A program made the translations under genes and the position numbers. This document shows, in pieces, positions 1 through 9,209 of a DNA stretch of 64,000 nucleotides. Location of the stretch: assembly GCA_964293305.1 (NCBI GenBank), contig CAXYYO010000004.1, positions 49,908 through 113,907 on the forward strand. The letters are read 5' to 3'. How positions within the stretch are numbered: position 1 is the first letter of the stretch; every line of letters begins with the position of its first letter. This DNA comes from CALAGJ01 sp964293305 (lineage in GTDB: Bacteria > Bacteroidota > Bacteroidia > Chitinophagales > Chitinophagaceae). The notes beneath the pieces were generated by a model. It was not told the DNA's origin and did not search any database. It saw only the letters and a program-made list of their open reading frames with translations.

Positions 1-2951
1 TCACATTACAAGTAAAAAATGGCGCTACTATCGTAGTTTCTGCTGTTGGTTTCGGTAAAATGGAATCACTTGCTAAAGATCAGGTTAATTTTTCTCTTAA
101 AACCGCCGTTACAGACTTGAATGAAGTAGTAGTTACAACTTCATTAGGTATTCAACGTCAGGCAAAAGAGTTAGGTTATTCAACAGCAAAAGTTTCTTCA
201 AAAGAGATTACCCAAGCTAAAGTTGTAAACCTACAAAATGGTTTAACTGGTAAAGTTTCAGGTTTAAACATACAAACCACTAATAATGGTGTGTTTGCAG
301 ATACCAGAATTTTGCTTAGGGGTATTCGTTCACTCACTGGTAATAATCAACCAATGCTTATTTTGGATGGTGTGCCTTTAAGTTTGAGCTATATCTCATC
401 TGTAAACCCTAATGATATTGCGGATGTAAACATTTTGAAATCTTCTTCTGCAACAGCTATTTATGGACCGGAAGGTGTAAATGGTGCCATTATTGTTACT
501 ACGAAACGTGGTAATAAAGGTAAACCACAAATACAATTTAGTAATACAACTCAAATTGAAACTGTGGCTTATATACCAAAATTGCAAACACAATTTGGTG
601 GTGGTTCTTCTATTGATGCTAATGGTTATGGTGTTTATGACCCTATTGAGAATCAGGGTTATGGAGATGCATTTGATGGTTCACTTCGTCAAATTGGACG
701 TGATGCACCTGATGGAAGTAAGTATGAAGTTACTTATGTAGCAAGACCTGATGAGAAAAGAGACTTTTGGGATAAGGGTATTACCAATCAGACTGATGTT
801 TCTTTTTCAACTGGAGATTTCTACCTGAGTGCACAAAACGTATCTATCAATGGTATTGTGCCAAAAGATAAAAATAATCGTATTAACTTAAGAATGAGAG
901 CAGACAAAGAGTATAAGAATTTTAGAGCAGCTTTTAATTTGAACTATACTCAAAGTAATTTTAATGTAACAACTCAACCTGGACGTGATGAATCTGTTTA
1001 TTGGAACGTTGTAAACACACCAATGAACATTCCGCTTACAAACTTTGAAGATTGGCAAAATGACTATTGGTCAAGCCCTGATGGTTACTATAATGATTAT
1101 TATACAAATCCATATTTTATCATTGATAACTATAGAACAGACGGCCGCTCTGATGATTTATTTGGAAATATAGAGTTAAATTATAAGCCGCTTTCTTGGT
1201 TAGGCTTTACTTACAGATTAGCCGGTACGCTAACTAATTTGAATACAAAAAGCACAGTAGCTCCCTTTACTTATTCACAGGATGCTAAAAACAGTGGTAA
1301 ATCAATTGCCCAATCCGGTGATATTGTAGCTTCTGTTGATGATTTGAATACATTCTCAAACAGGTTGACATCTGAGATTTTTGCTTCAATTAATCATGAT
1401 TTTAATGATGTTAAATTCAGTGCAGTTCTTGGTCAGTCATTTAGAGAAATTTCTACAAAATTTACAAATGTTACAAGTAACAACCTCGGTCAGTCCACAT
1501 TGTACAACGCTGTTGTAAGAAAGGGTGAGCCTGGCGTTGGAGTTGGTGACAGCAAACAAAGATTACAACGTTTCTTTGGTAAAATTGGATTAGGGTACAG
1601 GGGTTGGATATTTGGAGAATTTACTGGTAGTTATGATATGGATAGCAGATTAGCTAACCCTTTTCAAGAAGTTAATTTCTCAGATCTCGGTTATTTCTAT
1701 CCAGGTGGAAGTTTGTCAATTCTTCTACATGAGTTAGTACCTGGATTATCTGGAAATACATTAAGCTACTTTAAGCTCAGAGGAGCAATTTCAAAAACAG
1801 GTAATGTTAACCTTTCTCCATACTCTTTAGAGAATACTTATGGCATTGCCACCTTCTTCCCTTATGGTGAAATCCAAGGTTTTCAATCAAGTACAACACT
1901 TGTACAAAGTTCATATAGGCCCGAATTTGTGAATAACAAAGAGGTTGGTATTGAATTAGGATTTTTGAATAACAAAATCAACTTTGAAGCTACTGCATAC
2001 ACTCAGAATAATACAGATCAGGTAATCAACGTAGCTTATTCTGGTACAACAGGTTACACAAACTCATTATTGAACGCAGCTAGTTTCGATAATAAGGGTC
2101 TTGAATTTGATTTACGTTTGACTCCATTGATTAATTTAGGTAATTTCTCTATGGACCTTAAATTGAATTACAGCTTACAAGACAGTAAAGTAAATTCAAT
2201 TATCGAAGGTGTAGATGAGTTAGGAGTTGGTTTGGCAAACTTTGCAATTGTAGGTTCTCCAGCATTTGTGTTCAAATTAACTGACTATGTAAGAGACGAT
2301 GAAGGACGAGTTATTGTGGATGCATCAACTGGTATGCCAAGTAGAAATCCAAACACAGCTGTTTTTGGTCGCACACTTCCTAAACATCTCTTCGGTATTA
2401 ATTTATCTTTAAATTGGAAAGACTTTTCTTTCAATGCAGTGGCCGACTATAGAGGTGGCAACGAAATACTTAGTTCCAGTTTAGGATCTGCTTTAGATTT
2501 TTCCGGTATATCAGAGCGTAGTGGTCAAAATGATAGACAAGCATTTGTGTTCCCAAATTCTGTTTACAATACAGGAACCGCAGATGCACCTAAATATGAG
2601 CCTAATACAAGTATTTATACCAAATCTTATGGTTATAATTTCTGGTCTCAGGATATCAATACTGGTGTTCAATCCAACTATTTGTCAAGTGGTGCTTTCT
2701 GGAAATTAAGAGAAGTATCTTTAATCTATACCATACCACAATCAGTATTTAAAGGTGGTGTTGGAACTGTAATTAAAGGTGCAAGCGTAGCAGTAACAGG
2801 TAGAAACTTGGCTACATGGCTTCCTAAGAGCAACCAATGGACAGATCCTGAGTTTTCAGCTTCTACCACTTCAAATGGTCAAGGTGTAAATAACATTTTC
2901 AATACAGTACCTACCCGTATTTTCGGATTTAGTGTATCTGTACAATTTTAA
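1..2951 (+). CDS. SusC/RagA-type TonB-linked outer-membrane transporter, 5' end missing
   Basis: This is the outer-membrane barrel of a SusCD importer, which takes up glycans or peptides using TonB energy. The reading frame is open from base 3 to the stop, so the ATG at 60 is an internal methionine and the true start lies upstream of the window. The first roughly 20 residues are the end of a carboxypeptidase-regulatory-like domain. The plug follows, beginning EVVVTTSLGIQRQAK and including LTGKVSGLNI, LLRGIRSL and NGAIIVTTKRG. The rest is Gly/Asn/aromatic-rich barrel ending in FGFSVSVQF, with a terminal aromatic as expected for a barrel. susD follows 14 nt downstream, so the two are co-transcribed. 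The substrate cannot be read from the sequence because no degradative enzyme is linked. The family call is very secure. Confidence 0.95.
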   Translation, partial: TLQVKNGATIVVSAVGFGKMESLAKDQVNFSLKTAVTDLNEVVVTTSLGIQRQAKELGYSTAKVSSKEITQAKVVNLQNGLTGKVSGLNIQTTNNGVFADTRILLRGIRSLTGNNQPMLILDGVPLSLSYISSVNPNDIADVNILKSSSATAIYGPEGVNGAIIVTTKRGNKGKPQIQFSNTTQIETVAYIPKLQTQFGGGSSIDANGYGVYDPIENQGYGDAFDGSLRQIGRDAPDGSKYEVTYVARPDEKRDFWDKGITNQTDVSFSTGDFYLSAQNVSINGIVPKDKNNRINLRMRADKEYKNFRAAFNLNYTQSNFNVTTQPGRDESVYWNVVNTPMNIPLTNFEDWQNDYWSSPDGYYNDYYTNPYFIIDNYRTDGRSDDLFGNIELNYKPLSWLGFTYRLAGTLTNLNTKSTVAPFTYSQDAKNSGKSIAQSGDIVASVDDLNTFSNRLTSEIFASINHDFNDVKFSAVLGQSFREISTKFTNVTSNNLGQSTLYNAVVRKGEPGVGVGDSKQRLQRFFGKIGLGYRGWIFGEFTGSYDMDSRLANPFQEVNFSDLGYFYPGGSLSILLHELVPGLSGNTLSYFKLRGAISKTGNVNLSPYSLENTYGIATFFPYGEIQGFQSSTTLVQSSYRPEFVNNKEVGIELGFLNNKINFEATAYTQNNTDQVINVAYSGTTGYTNSLLNAASFDNKGLEFDLRLTPLINLGNFSMDLKLNYSLQDSKVNSIIEGVDELGVGLANFAIVGSPAFVFKLTDYVRDDEGRVIVDASTGMPSRNPNTAVFGRTLPKHLFGINLSLNWKDFSFNAVADYRGGNEILSSSLGSALDFSGISERSGQNDRQAFVFPNSVYNTGTADAPKYEPNTSIYTKSYGYNFWSQDINTGVQSNYLSSGAFWKLREVSLIYTIPQSVFKGGVGTVIKGASVAVTGRNLATWLPKSNQWTDPEFSASTTSNGQGVNNIFNTVPTRIFGFSVSVQF

Positions 2952-2965
2952 ATTAAGAAATCACA

Positions 2966-4510
2966 ATGAAGAATAATTTTGTAAAAATATTTGGTTGTTT
3001 ATTGTTGGTATCTGCGATTGGAGTAGGTTGTAGTAAATCGGATTTTAACATAAATAGAAATCCTAACAATCCTACAGATAGCACTATCACTTACAACCTC
3101 CTACTTGCAAGTTCCTTGCAAACTTCTGCATCAAATGTTTCAAATAACTGGGGCTTTCTACAGAACTGGCTCAGCTATTGGTCAAGGTCTGGTACTTATG
3201 CACCAAACGTTACCGAAGAAACCTATAACATCACTACTACATTTCAGAATGGAGTTTGGAATAGTTTCTACTACGAAGCGTTTAACTACAATATAATGCA
3301 GTTAAAAGCTCAACAAGCAGGAGCCACATTTTATGAAGGTGTAGCAAGGATTATGAAAGCCCATGCTTTTCAGAACTTGGTTGATGTGTATGGTAATGTT
3401 CCTTATTTTAATGCTCTGAAAGGAAATCAAAATCCAACGCCTGAGTATGATAATGGCTTGGACATCTATAAAGATTTATTCCGTCAGATTGATACTGCAT
3501 TTACGCTTTTCGATGCTTTAAATGAAGATTTAAATACGGACTATGAAACTAATGATTTGGTTTATGCTGGTGATACTGATAAATGGAAAAAATTAGGAAA
3601 TACCTTGAAACTTAGACTTTTGGTACACTTAGCAGACGTACCAGGTTTTGATTTTGCAAGCGAAATTGCAATAATTGGTGCATCAGGTGTTGGATATTTG
3701 GCCACTGGAGAATCTGCTACTATTGATCCTGGTTTTGGTTCAACAAAACCAACTCCCTTCTATAACGTTTACGTTAAGGATAATACTGGAACTGCAACTG
3801 CAAATTCAGTTTATTACAAAGCAAATAGTTATGCAATAGGTTATTACCAATATAATGGTGACCCAAGGTTAACAAGATTTTATTCGGCTGGAAGTCAAGG
3901 AAACAGAGGTGTACAGTATGGATTGCCACCAGTAACAATAAACGCAGCGGCAACGCTTTCTTCTGTTAGTGGACCGGGCATTTTAAGTGAAGGCAGTGGA
4001 TCGAAAGCATGGATTATCACAAGTGTGGAAAGTCTCTTTTTGCAAGCAGAGGCAAGGGAGCGTGGTATCATTCAAACTGGTGAAACTGCTGAACAACTTC
4101 TAACAAAAGCGGTAGAAGAATCATTCATATGGTTGGGCTTAACTGCTGAGGATGCAAATGAATATCTAACAAATAATGCCTCATATCCAGATGTAGATTA
4201 TACAGCCGAAGGTGGTGGATTGTTTACTATTATTACCCAAAAATGGTTCGCTTTAAATACATTTGCCACCTTAGAAATTTGGTCAGATTACAGAAGAGTA
4301 GATCTAGATGGAGAGAATCATTTTGTGTATGGTGCTCGTGTAGATTATGATCCAGGACCTGCAATTTCAGTTGCTCCACAAAATACTGCAACAGAAATAC
4401 CAATTCGTTTGTTATATCCACAAAATGAGTATAACTATAACGCACAAAATGTTGGCGGTCAGGGTACCATCAATCAATTTAGCAGTAAAATATTTTGGGA
4501 CATCAATTAA
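2966..4510 (+). CDS. SusD/RagB-family surface lipoprotein
   Basis: This is the substrate-binding lid that pairs with the preceding SusC barrel on the cell surface. The N-terminus is a lipoprotein signal with a hydrophobic stretch ending at Cys22 (GVGCSKSD). The mature protein has typical SusD features: NRNPNNPTDS near the N-terminus, then the helical segment KAHAFQNLVDVYGNVPY and a later ESLFLQAEARERG helix. The 514-residue length is normal for the family. The sequence style is closest to the SusD-like subgroup that pairs with nutrient importers of unknown substrate. The gene lies 14 nt after susC. Its 3' end is close to the DUF1735 gene, whose best start is 11 nt beyond the stop, so the three form one operon. 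Confidence 0.93.
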   Translation: MKNNFVKIFGCLLLVSAIGVGCSKSDFNINRNPNNPTDSTITYNLLLASSLQTSASNVSNNWGFLQNWLSYWSRSGTYAPNVTEETYNITTTFQNGVWNSFYYEAFNYNIMQLKAQQAGATFYEGVARIMKAHAFQNLVDVYGNVPYFNALKGNQNPTPEYDNGLDIYKDLFRQIDTAFTLFDALNEDLNTDYETNDLVYAGDTDKWKKLGNTLKLRLLVHLADVPGFDFASEIAIIGASGVGYLATGESATIDPGFGSTKPTPFYNVYVKDNTGTATANSVYYKANSYAIGYYQYNGDPRLTRFYSAGSQGNRGVQYGLPPVTINAAATLSSVSGPGILSEGSGSKAWIITSVESLFLQAEARERGIIQTGETAEQLLTKAVEESFIWLGLTAEDANEYLTNNASYPDVDYTAEGGGLFTIITQKWFALNTFATLEIWSDYRRVDLDGENHFVYGARVDYDPGPAISVAPQNTATEIPIRLLYPQNEYNYNAQNVGGQGTINQFSSKIFWDIN

Positions 4511-4521
4511 TAAAAATCATT

Positions 4522-5463
4522 ATGAAAAGAAAAGTAAATATTTTATTCCTTTTATTATCCACCATTTTCCTTGGAAATATGGGGTGTGTAAAAGACGATG
4601 GATTTGATAACAATGAATATGGAATTAATGATCCCGGCTCCATTCCAGGTGTTTTATTCCAACAATCAAAAGTGGATGCTGATGGAAATCAGGTTCCAAA
4701 TTTAAGTGGTATTTTTTCTGTAAATACACCACAGACTATCCAGACTTTAGTTAAAATAGCGGCGGCTGGACCTGTAACATCAGATTTGCGTATAGGTATT
4801 ACAGTTGATAATACACTGCTTGCTGTTTCTGGCCTAACAGCTTTGGATCCTTCACAGTACCAAGTGCCTTCTGAGGTTGTCATTCCTGCTGGTGAAAAAT
4901 ATGCGTATTTAGTTGTTACTATACCAGATGCATCACCTTTGGACCTATCCTTGAAATATGGCCTTGGATTTTCAATATCAAGTGTTAGTGACAATGGATA
5001 TGCTATTGCTAGTAATTTACAAAATGTGGTTGTTGGTATATTGATAAAAAATCAATACGATGCAACTTATGATTTTGTAGGCGGTTATTTTTATCACCCA
5101 TCTGCGCCACGTGCTGAACCAAACACTAATAGTGGAGATACAAAGTTGCTATCTTCCTATTCTCCTACACAGGTTAAAGCAGCATTAGGTGATTTAGGTG
5201 GATCTGATTATTATGTATTATTGGATGTTGATCCAATAACAAATAAAGTGACTATTACACCATTCCCAGGCAGTGCCACACCTCCAGTTGATCAATTTGA
5301 TGATGCATTACCAGATTTTAATCCTGGCTATACTCCTCAATGGTCACGTTCAAGTGAGTGTAATAACACTTATGATCCTGCCACAAAAACTTTCTATTTA
5401 AGATATGGTTATGTGGGTAGTACTGGTTATAGGGTTACGGAAGAAATTCTAGTTGCACAATAA
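4522..5463 (+). CDS. DUF1735 (BT_3987-like) surface lipoprotein
   Basis: This is a probable surface-exposed accessory lipoprotein of the SusCD system. I chose the ATG at 4522, just after the susD stop, because it gives a clean lipoprotein signal (KRKVNILFLLLSTIFLG) ending at Cys22. An upstream ATG at 4495 would overlap susD and add nine polar residues before the signal. The residues after the cysteine, CVKDDG, match the Bacteroidota lipoprotein export signal (C-x-K-D/E-D/E), which sends lipoproteins to the outside of the outer membrane. The N-terminal half resembles the DUF1735 beta-sandwich (YQVPSEVVIPAGEKYAYLVV). The C-terminal half is unassigned and ends in a beta-rich segment. In other SusCD loci such proteins often sit next to glycosidases, but none is present here. 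Confidence 0.82.
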   Translation: MKRKVNILFLLLSTIFLGNMGCVKDDGFDNNEYGINDPGSIPGVLFQQSKVDADGNQVPNLSGIFSVNTPQTIQTLVKIAAAGPVTSDLRIGITVDNTLLAVSGLTALDPSQYQVPSEVVIPAGEKYAYLVVTIPDASPLDLSLKYGLGFSISSVSDNGYAIASNLQNVVVGILIKNQYDATYDFVGGYFYHPSAPRAEPNTNSGDTKLLSSYSPTQVKAALGDLGGSDYYVLLDVDPITNKVTITPFPGSATPPVDQFDDALPDFNPGYTPQWSRSSECNNTYDPATKTFYLRYGYVGSTGYRVTEEILVAQ

Positions 5464-5490
5464 GTAGTATTTTCTTATAATTATTTAAAA

Positions 5491-5514
5491 GCCGCTCATA
5501 GAGCGGCTTTTTTT
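5491..5514 (+). terminator. Rho-independent terminator of the susCD operon
   Basis: A perfect 7-bp GC-rich stem, GCCGCTC / GAGCGGC with an ATA loop, is followed by seven T residues. It lies 27 nt after the DUF1735 stop and closes the operon. Confidence 0.93.
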
Positions 5515-5563
5515 ATGTTTCCAATTATTTTATCTCAGAAATTCCAGTTGAATATTTGACACA

Positions 5564-5596
5564 TTTGTGGTTCATTACAAACATGGCCTAATTTCG
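5564..5596 (+). promoter_or_regulatory. Probable Bacteroidota promoter for tex
   Basis: A TTTG at 5564-5567 is separated by 21 nt from TAATTTCG at 5589-5596, one mismatch from the -7 consensus TAnnTTTG. The start codon of tex follows 20 nt downstream. The match is imperfect, so this is tentative. Confidence 0.4.
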
Positions 5597-5616
5597 CACT
5601 CCCACTTATTAAATAA

Positions 5617-7854
5617 ATGAACCAATATTCCAATCAAATAGCAAATATATATCACCTACGTGAGGCACAAGTAGAAGCTGTATTGCAATTATTTGCCGAA
5701 GGCGCCACAATCCCATTTATAGCACGCTATAGAAAAGATAAAACTGGCGGTCTGGATGAAGTACAAATTCAACAAATTCAAGAAGAAGAAAAGCGTATTG
5801 CAGCATTTTCTGAAAGAAAACAATATATAATTGATTCCATAACCGGACAGGGTAAAATGACAGATGCAATCATGCATGCACTGGATGCTGCTACTGCTAT
5901 CAATACATTAGAAGACATCTATCTTCCATATAAACCTAAAAGAAAAACAAAATCGCAAACGGCCCGTGAAAATGGATTGGAACCTTTGGCAATGCTGATT
6001 TTACAACAACTTTCATCCACTGATTGCATGGCCGAAGCAAAAACATTTATTAATGATAATATTACTACTCCGGAAGATGCTTTACTTGGCGCAAGGGATA
6101 TCATTGCAGAGCAGATAAGTGAAGATGCACACATTAGAGCATCACTAAGAAATCTGTTTCAAAGAGAAGCTTATGTTATTGCTGAGGTAATAGTAGGCAA
6201 GGAGAATGATGGGTCAAAGTTTAAAGATTATTTTCTGTTCAAAGAACTGGTATCAAAAATTCCTTCACATAGAATTTTGGCAGTACTCCGTGGCTTTTTA
6301 GAAAGTGTGTTGCGTTTGTCTATAACTCCTTCAGATGAGTTAGCCATCGAAATAATAGAGAAAAAAATATTAAAAAGAGATAATTGTGATAGTACACAAT
6401 ACATACAAAAAGCAATAAAAGATGCATGGCGCAGACTCTTGCATCCTGCTTTGGAAACGGAATGTAGAAATGAATTAAAACTAAAAGCGGATGAAGAAGC
6501 TATTGAAGTTTTTTCAGAAAATTTGAAGCAGCTTTTATTAAGTGCACCCCTTGGCAGTAAAAACATTTTGGCGCTGGATCCGGGGTATCGTACAGGGTGT
6601 AAATTGGTGTGTATAGATGGCAATGGTAATCTACTACATAACGATTTAATTTTTATTCTGGATGACCATAAAAAACAACAAGCGGCTGCAATCATTCAGC
6701 GTCTCGTTGCAACATATCAAATTGAAGCATTTGCCATAGGCGATGGTACAGCGGGTAGAGAAACAGAGCAGTTTATCAAACATTTACAACTTGGCTGTCC
6801 GGTGTATATGGTAAATGAAGATGGAGCTTCTGTTTATTCAGCATCTGAAATTGCAAGGGAGGAGTTTTCAGATTATGATGTAACGGTAAGAGGAGCTGTA
6901 AGCATTGGCCGTAGGCTAATGGACCCACTGGCTGAATTAGTAAAAATTGATCCTAAAAGTATTGGAGTAGGTCAGTATCAGCATGATGTAAATCAATCTA
7001 GGCTAAAAGAAAAATTAGACCAAGCAGTAGTAAGTTGTGTAAATAAAGTAGGTGTAAATCTTAATACCTCAAGCAAACGTTTGTTGAGTTATGTTAGTGG
7101 TATTGGCGATGCTTTGGCAGAAAATATTATACAATATAGAAAGCAGAATGGGCCTTTTAAAAGTAGAAAAGATTTGCTACAGGTGGCCAGGCTTGGTAAT
7201 AAAGCATTTGAACAATGTGCAGGTTTTTTAAGAATCACAAATGCACATCACCCTTTAGATGCAAGTGCGGTACATCCAGAGGTATATAGTATTGCAGAGC
7301 AAATGGCAAAAGATCTATTAGTCGATGTAAAAACACTAATTGGCAATGAACCGCTGATTCAAAAAATAAATCCACGAAGCTATATCAACGAAACTGTCGG
7401 AGAATTAACCATTAAAGATATTTTGGCCGAACTTAAAAAGCCGGGTCTCGATCCAAGAACAACTTTGGAGCAATTTGAATTTGCCAATATATTCAGTATT
7501 GAGGAAGAAAAGGCCGGCATGATAGTGCCAGGCATCGTAACGAATCTTACACGCTTTGGAGCGTTTGTGGATATTGGAGTAAAACAAGACGGATTAGTAC
7601 ATATTAGTGAAATTGCGCATAAATATATTAGTGACCCTGCAGAAGTATTAAAGCTGAATGATAGGGTAAAAGTGAAAGTTATTGAAACTGATATTTTAAG
7701 AAAGAGAATAAACCTTTCGATAAAACAGGCTACAGAAAATAGTATAAAAAATAAAGGGCAGCATGTACCAAAATCAGGCAGTACAAAATCAAAAATTGAA
7801 AGTCCTTCTTTGAATGATGCACTTGCTGCACTAAAAAATAAATTTGCTAAATAA
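5617..7854 (+). CDS. tex: Tex-family S1 RNA-binding transcription accessory protein
   Basis: Tex is a cytoplasmic nucleic-acid-binding protein linked to transcription and RNA turnover. At 745 residues it is full length. The order of domains is typical: an all-helical Tex N-terminal region (about 10-190), a YqgF/RNase H-like fold starting near residue 319 (ILALDPGYRTGCKL), a helix-hairpin-helix pair near 490-540 (YVSGIGDALAENII, LGNKAFEQCAGFL), and a C-terminal S1 domain near 632-704 (GIVTNLTRFGAFVDIGV). A polar lysine-rich tail follows. The gene stands alone between a terminator and the convergent aminotransferase gene, with its own promoter-like element upstream. A large opposite-strand reading frame inside it is a shadow. 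The identification is secure. Confidence 0.96.
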   Translation: MNQYSNQIANIYHLREAQVEAVLQLFAEGATIPFIARYRKDKTGGLDEVQIQQIQEEEKRIAAFSERKQYIIDSITGQGKMTDAIMHALDAATAINTLEDIYLPYKPKRKTKSQTARENGLEPLAMLILQQLSSTDCMAEAKTFINDNITTPEDALLGARDIIAEQISEDAHIRASLRNLFQREAYVIAEVIVGKENDGSKFKDYFLFKELVSKIPSHRILAVLRGFLESVLRLSITPSDELAIEIIEKKILKRDNCDSTQYIQKAIKDAWRRLLHPALETECRNELKLKADEEAIEVFSENLKQLLLSAPLGSKNILALDPGYRTGCKLVCIDGNGNLLHNDLIFILDDHKKQQAAAIIQRLVATYQIEAFAIGDGTAGRETEQFIKHLQLGCPVYMVNEDGASVYSASEIAREEFSDYDVTVRGAVSIGRRLMDPLAELVKIDPKSIGVGQYQHDVNQSRLKEKLDQAVVSCVNKVGVNLNTSSKRLLSYVSGIGDALAENIIQYRKQNGPFKSRKDLLQVARLGNKAFEQCAGFLRITNAHHPLDASAVHPEVYSIAEQMAKDLLVDVKTLIGNEPLIQKINPRSYINETVGELTIKDILAELKKPGLDPRTTLEQFEFANIFSIEEEKAGMIVPGIVTNLTRFGAFVDIGVKQDGLVHISEIAHKYISDPAEVLKLNDRVKVKVIETDILRKRINLSIKQATENSIKNKGQHVPKSGSTKSKIESPSLNDALAALKNKFAK

Positions 7855-7908
7855 GTGGAGCATCTGGGTTAAAACTATTCCATCCTATTAGCATGTGAAG
7901 TCTATTGC

Positions 7909-9060
7909 TTAAAAAGCAGCCACTATTAATTCTTTGAGTTTTTCAAAATCATTTACATCATTATAAACATGGGGTGAAATGCGCAAACTATTTCCACGCA
8001 CAGACACATACACGTTGGCATCTTGTAATTTTTGACTGAGGCTAAGTACTTTTGTTTTATCCAAACCCATTATGCTAAATAAATGTGCGGCACGATATGC
8101 TTCTGTTTCTACCACCAATCCCAGATCTTGTATCTGTAGGATAAATGCTGAACTTATTTGGCTACAATAATTTTGAATAGTATCTGGAGTCCAAGCTAAT
8201 AGTTGTTCTAATGATGCCACCAGCATGGGTATGTTGATCAGATTACTAAACTCTCCCATATCATAGCGGCCAGCACCTGGCATGTATTGATCTGTATATC
8301 GAGTAAGTGAAGTAAAATCTGCTGCATTCATTCTGGTCATCCAACTTTGTTCTAGTGGAGTGCCATCCAAAAAAGCTTCGGAGTAGTAGGCTAATCCACT
8401 ACTATATGGCCCAAGTAGCCATTTGTAGCCAGCACATATTACAGCATCTGCTGGAATGGTCTGCAGACTAAAAGGATATGCCCCAATAAACTGTGTGCCA
8501 TCTAAAATTAATAACGTATTCGTTGCCCTGCACCTATCACTGATAGCCTTCAATAAAAAAAGCGTACCATCCATCCAATGTATGGGAGACATTACAACAG
8601 CAATGGTTTCTGCTTTGATGGCATCCAATAATTGTGTATTCCATTCAGCAGCAGATTGCAAAGAGGTAGCTGGCTTATTAATAATTTTGATTGATTTATC
8701 TTTTGTTTTGCACCAAGAATCTACGGTGTAGTAAATGCTAGGAAATTCATCTTCGACCATCAATATATGGCTGCCTCTTTTTGGGTCAATATTATTAATT
8801 GCGTTTGCAAGTCCATAAGAAGCTGATGGGGTTATTGCAATATTTTCTGGCTTTGCTTCAATCAGTTTTGAAAATAGCAATTTTACTTTATTGGGGCCCT
8901 CAAAAAAATCATTTGGTTTAATATTTGACGGGCTATTTTTTCTTTTTATTCCGGCTATACCTGCTGCTTCTACTGATTTAAGCAATGGACCCATATAAGC
9001 TGCATTCAGATAAGTAATATCAGCTGATAAGCTAAATAAATGCTTTTGATTGAGTAACAT
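7909..9060 (-). CDS. PLP-dependent aminotransferase class V-fold enzyme
   Basis: This is a fold-type I PLP enzyme of the class V (NifS/isopenicillin-N-epimerase-like) group. Supporting motifs are YLNAAYMGPL at the N-terminus, ITPSASYGLANAI in the cofactor loop, LILDGTQFIGAYPF (the Asp that contacts the pyridine nitrogen) and AGYKWLLGP, where Lys213 should form the Schiff base. The 383-residue length is normal. No scaffold or iron-sulfur genes are nearby, so a cysteine desulfurase role is not indicated and the substrate is unknown. It is divergent from kynureninase, another PLP enzyme of the same fold, with 149 nt between the start codons. The shared position may reflect a common pathway or chance. 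Confidence 0.85.
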   Translation of the reverse strand: MLLNQKHLFSLSADITYLNAAYMGPLLKSVEAAGIAGIKRKNSPSNIKPNDFFEGPNKVKLLFSKLIEAKPENIAITPSASYGLANAINNIDPKRGSHILMVEDEFPSIYYTVDSWCKTKDKSIKIINKPATSLQSAAEWNTQLLDAIKAETIAVVMSPIHWMDGTLFLLKAISDRCRATNTLLILDGTQFIGAYPFSLQTIPADAVICAGYKWLLGPYSSGLAYYSEAFLDGTPLEQSWMTRMNAADFTSLTRYTDQYMPGAGRYDMGEFSNLINIPMLVASLEQLLAWTPDTIQNYCSQISSAFILQIQDLGLVVETEAYRAAHLFSIMGLDKTKVLSLSQKLQDANVYVSVRGNSLRISPHVYNDVNDFEKLKELIVAAF

Positions 9061-9209
9061 TTTTTTTGGTGTAAATAAAGTATTTAATCATATGAATACT
9101 TCATAAATTATTTGAAAATATGATGTAGCAATTTTATTTATACGCTACGCGTAATGGCTTTTATCAAATGACCTTTTCTTTGTAGTATCATTGCAGCAAG
9201 AATTAAAAT

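Noticed and set aside
60..62. ATG at 60 as the start of the SusC gene
   Set aside because: The frame is open back to base 3 and codes the end of a regulatory-like domain, so the gene is simply cut by the window edge.
6228..6695. 155-codon minus-strand reading frame within tex
   Set aside because: It is the antisense shadow of a secure gene, with serine-rich low-complexity content and no family features.
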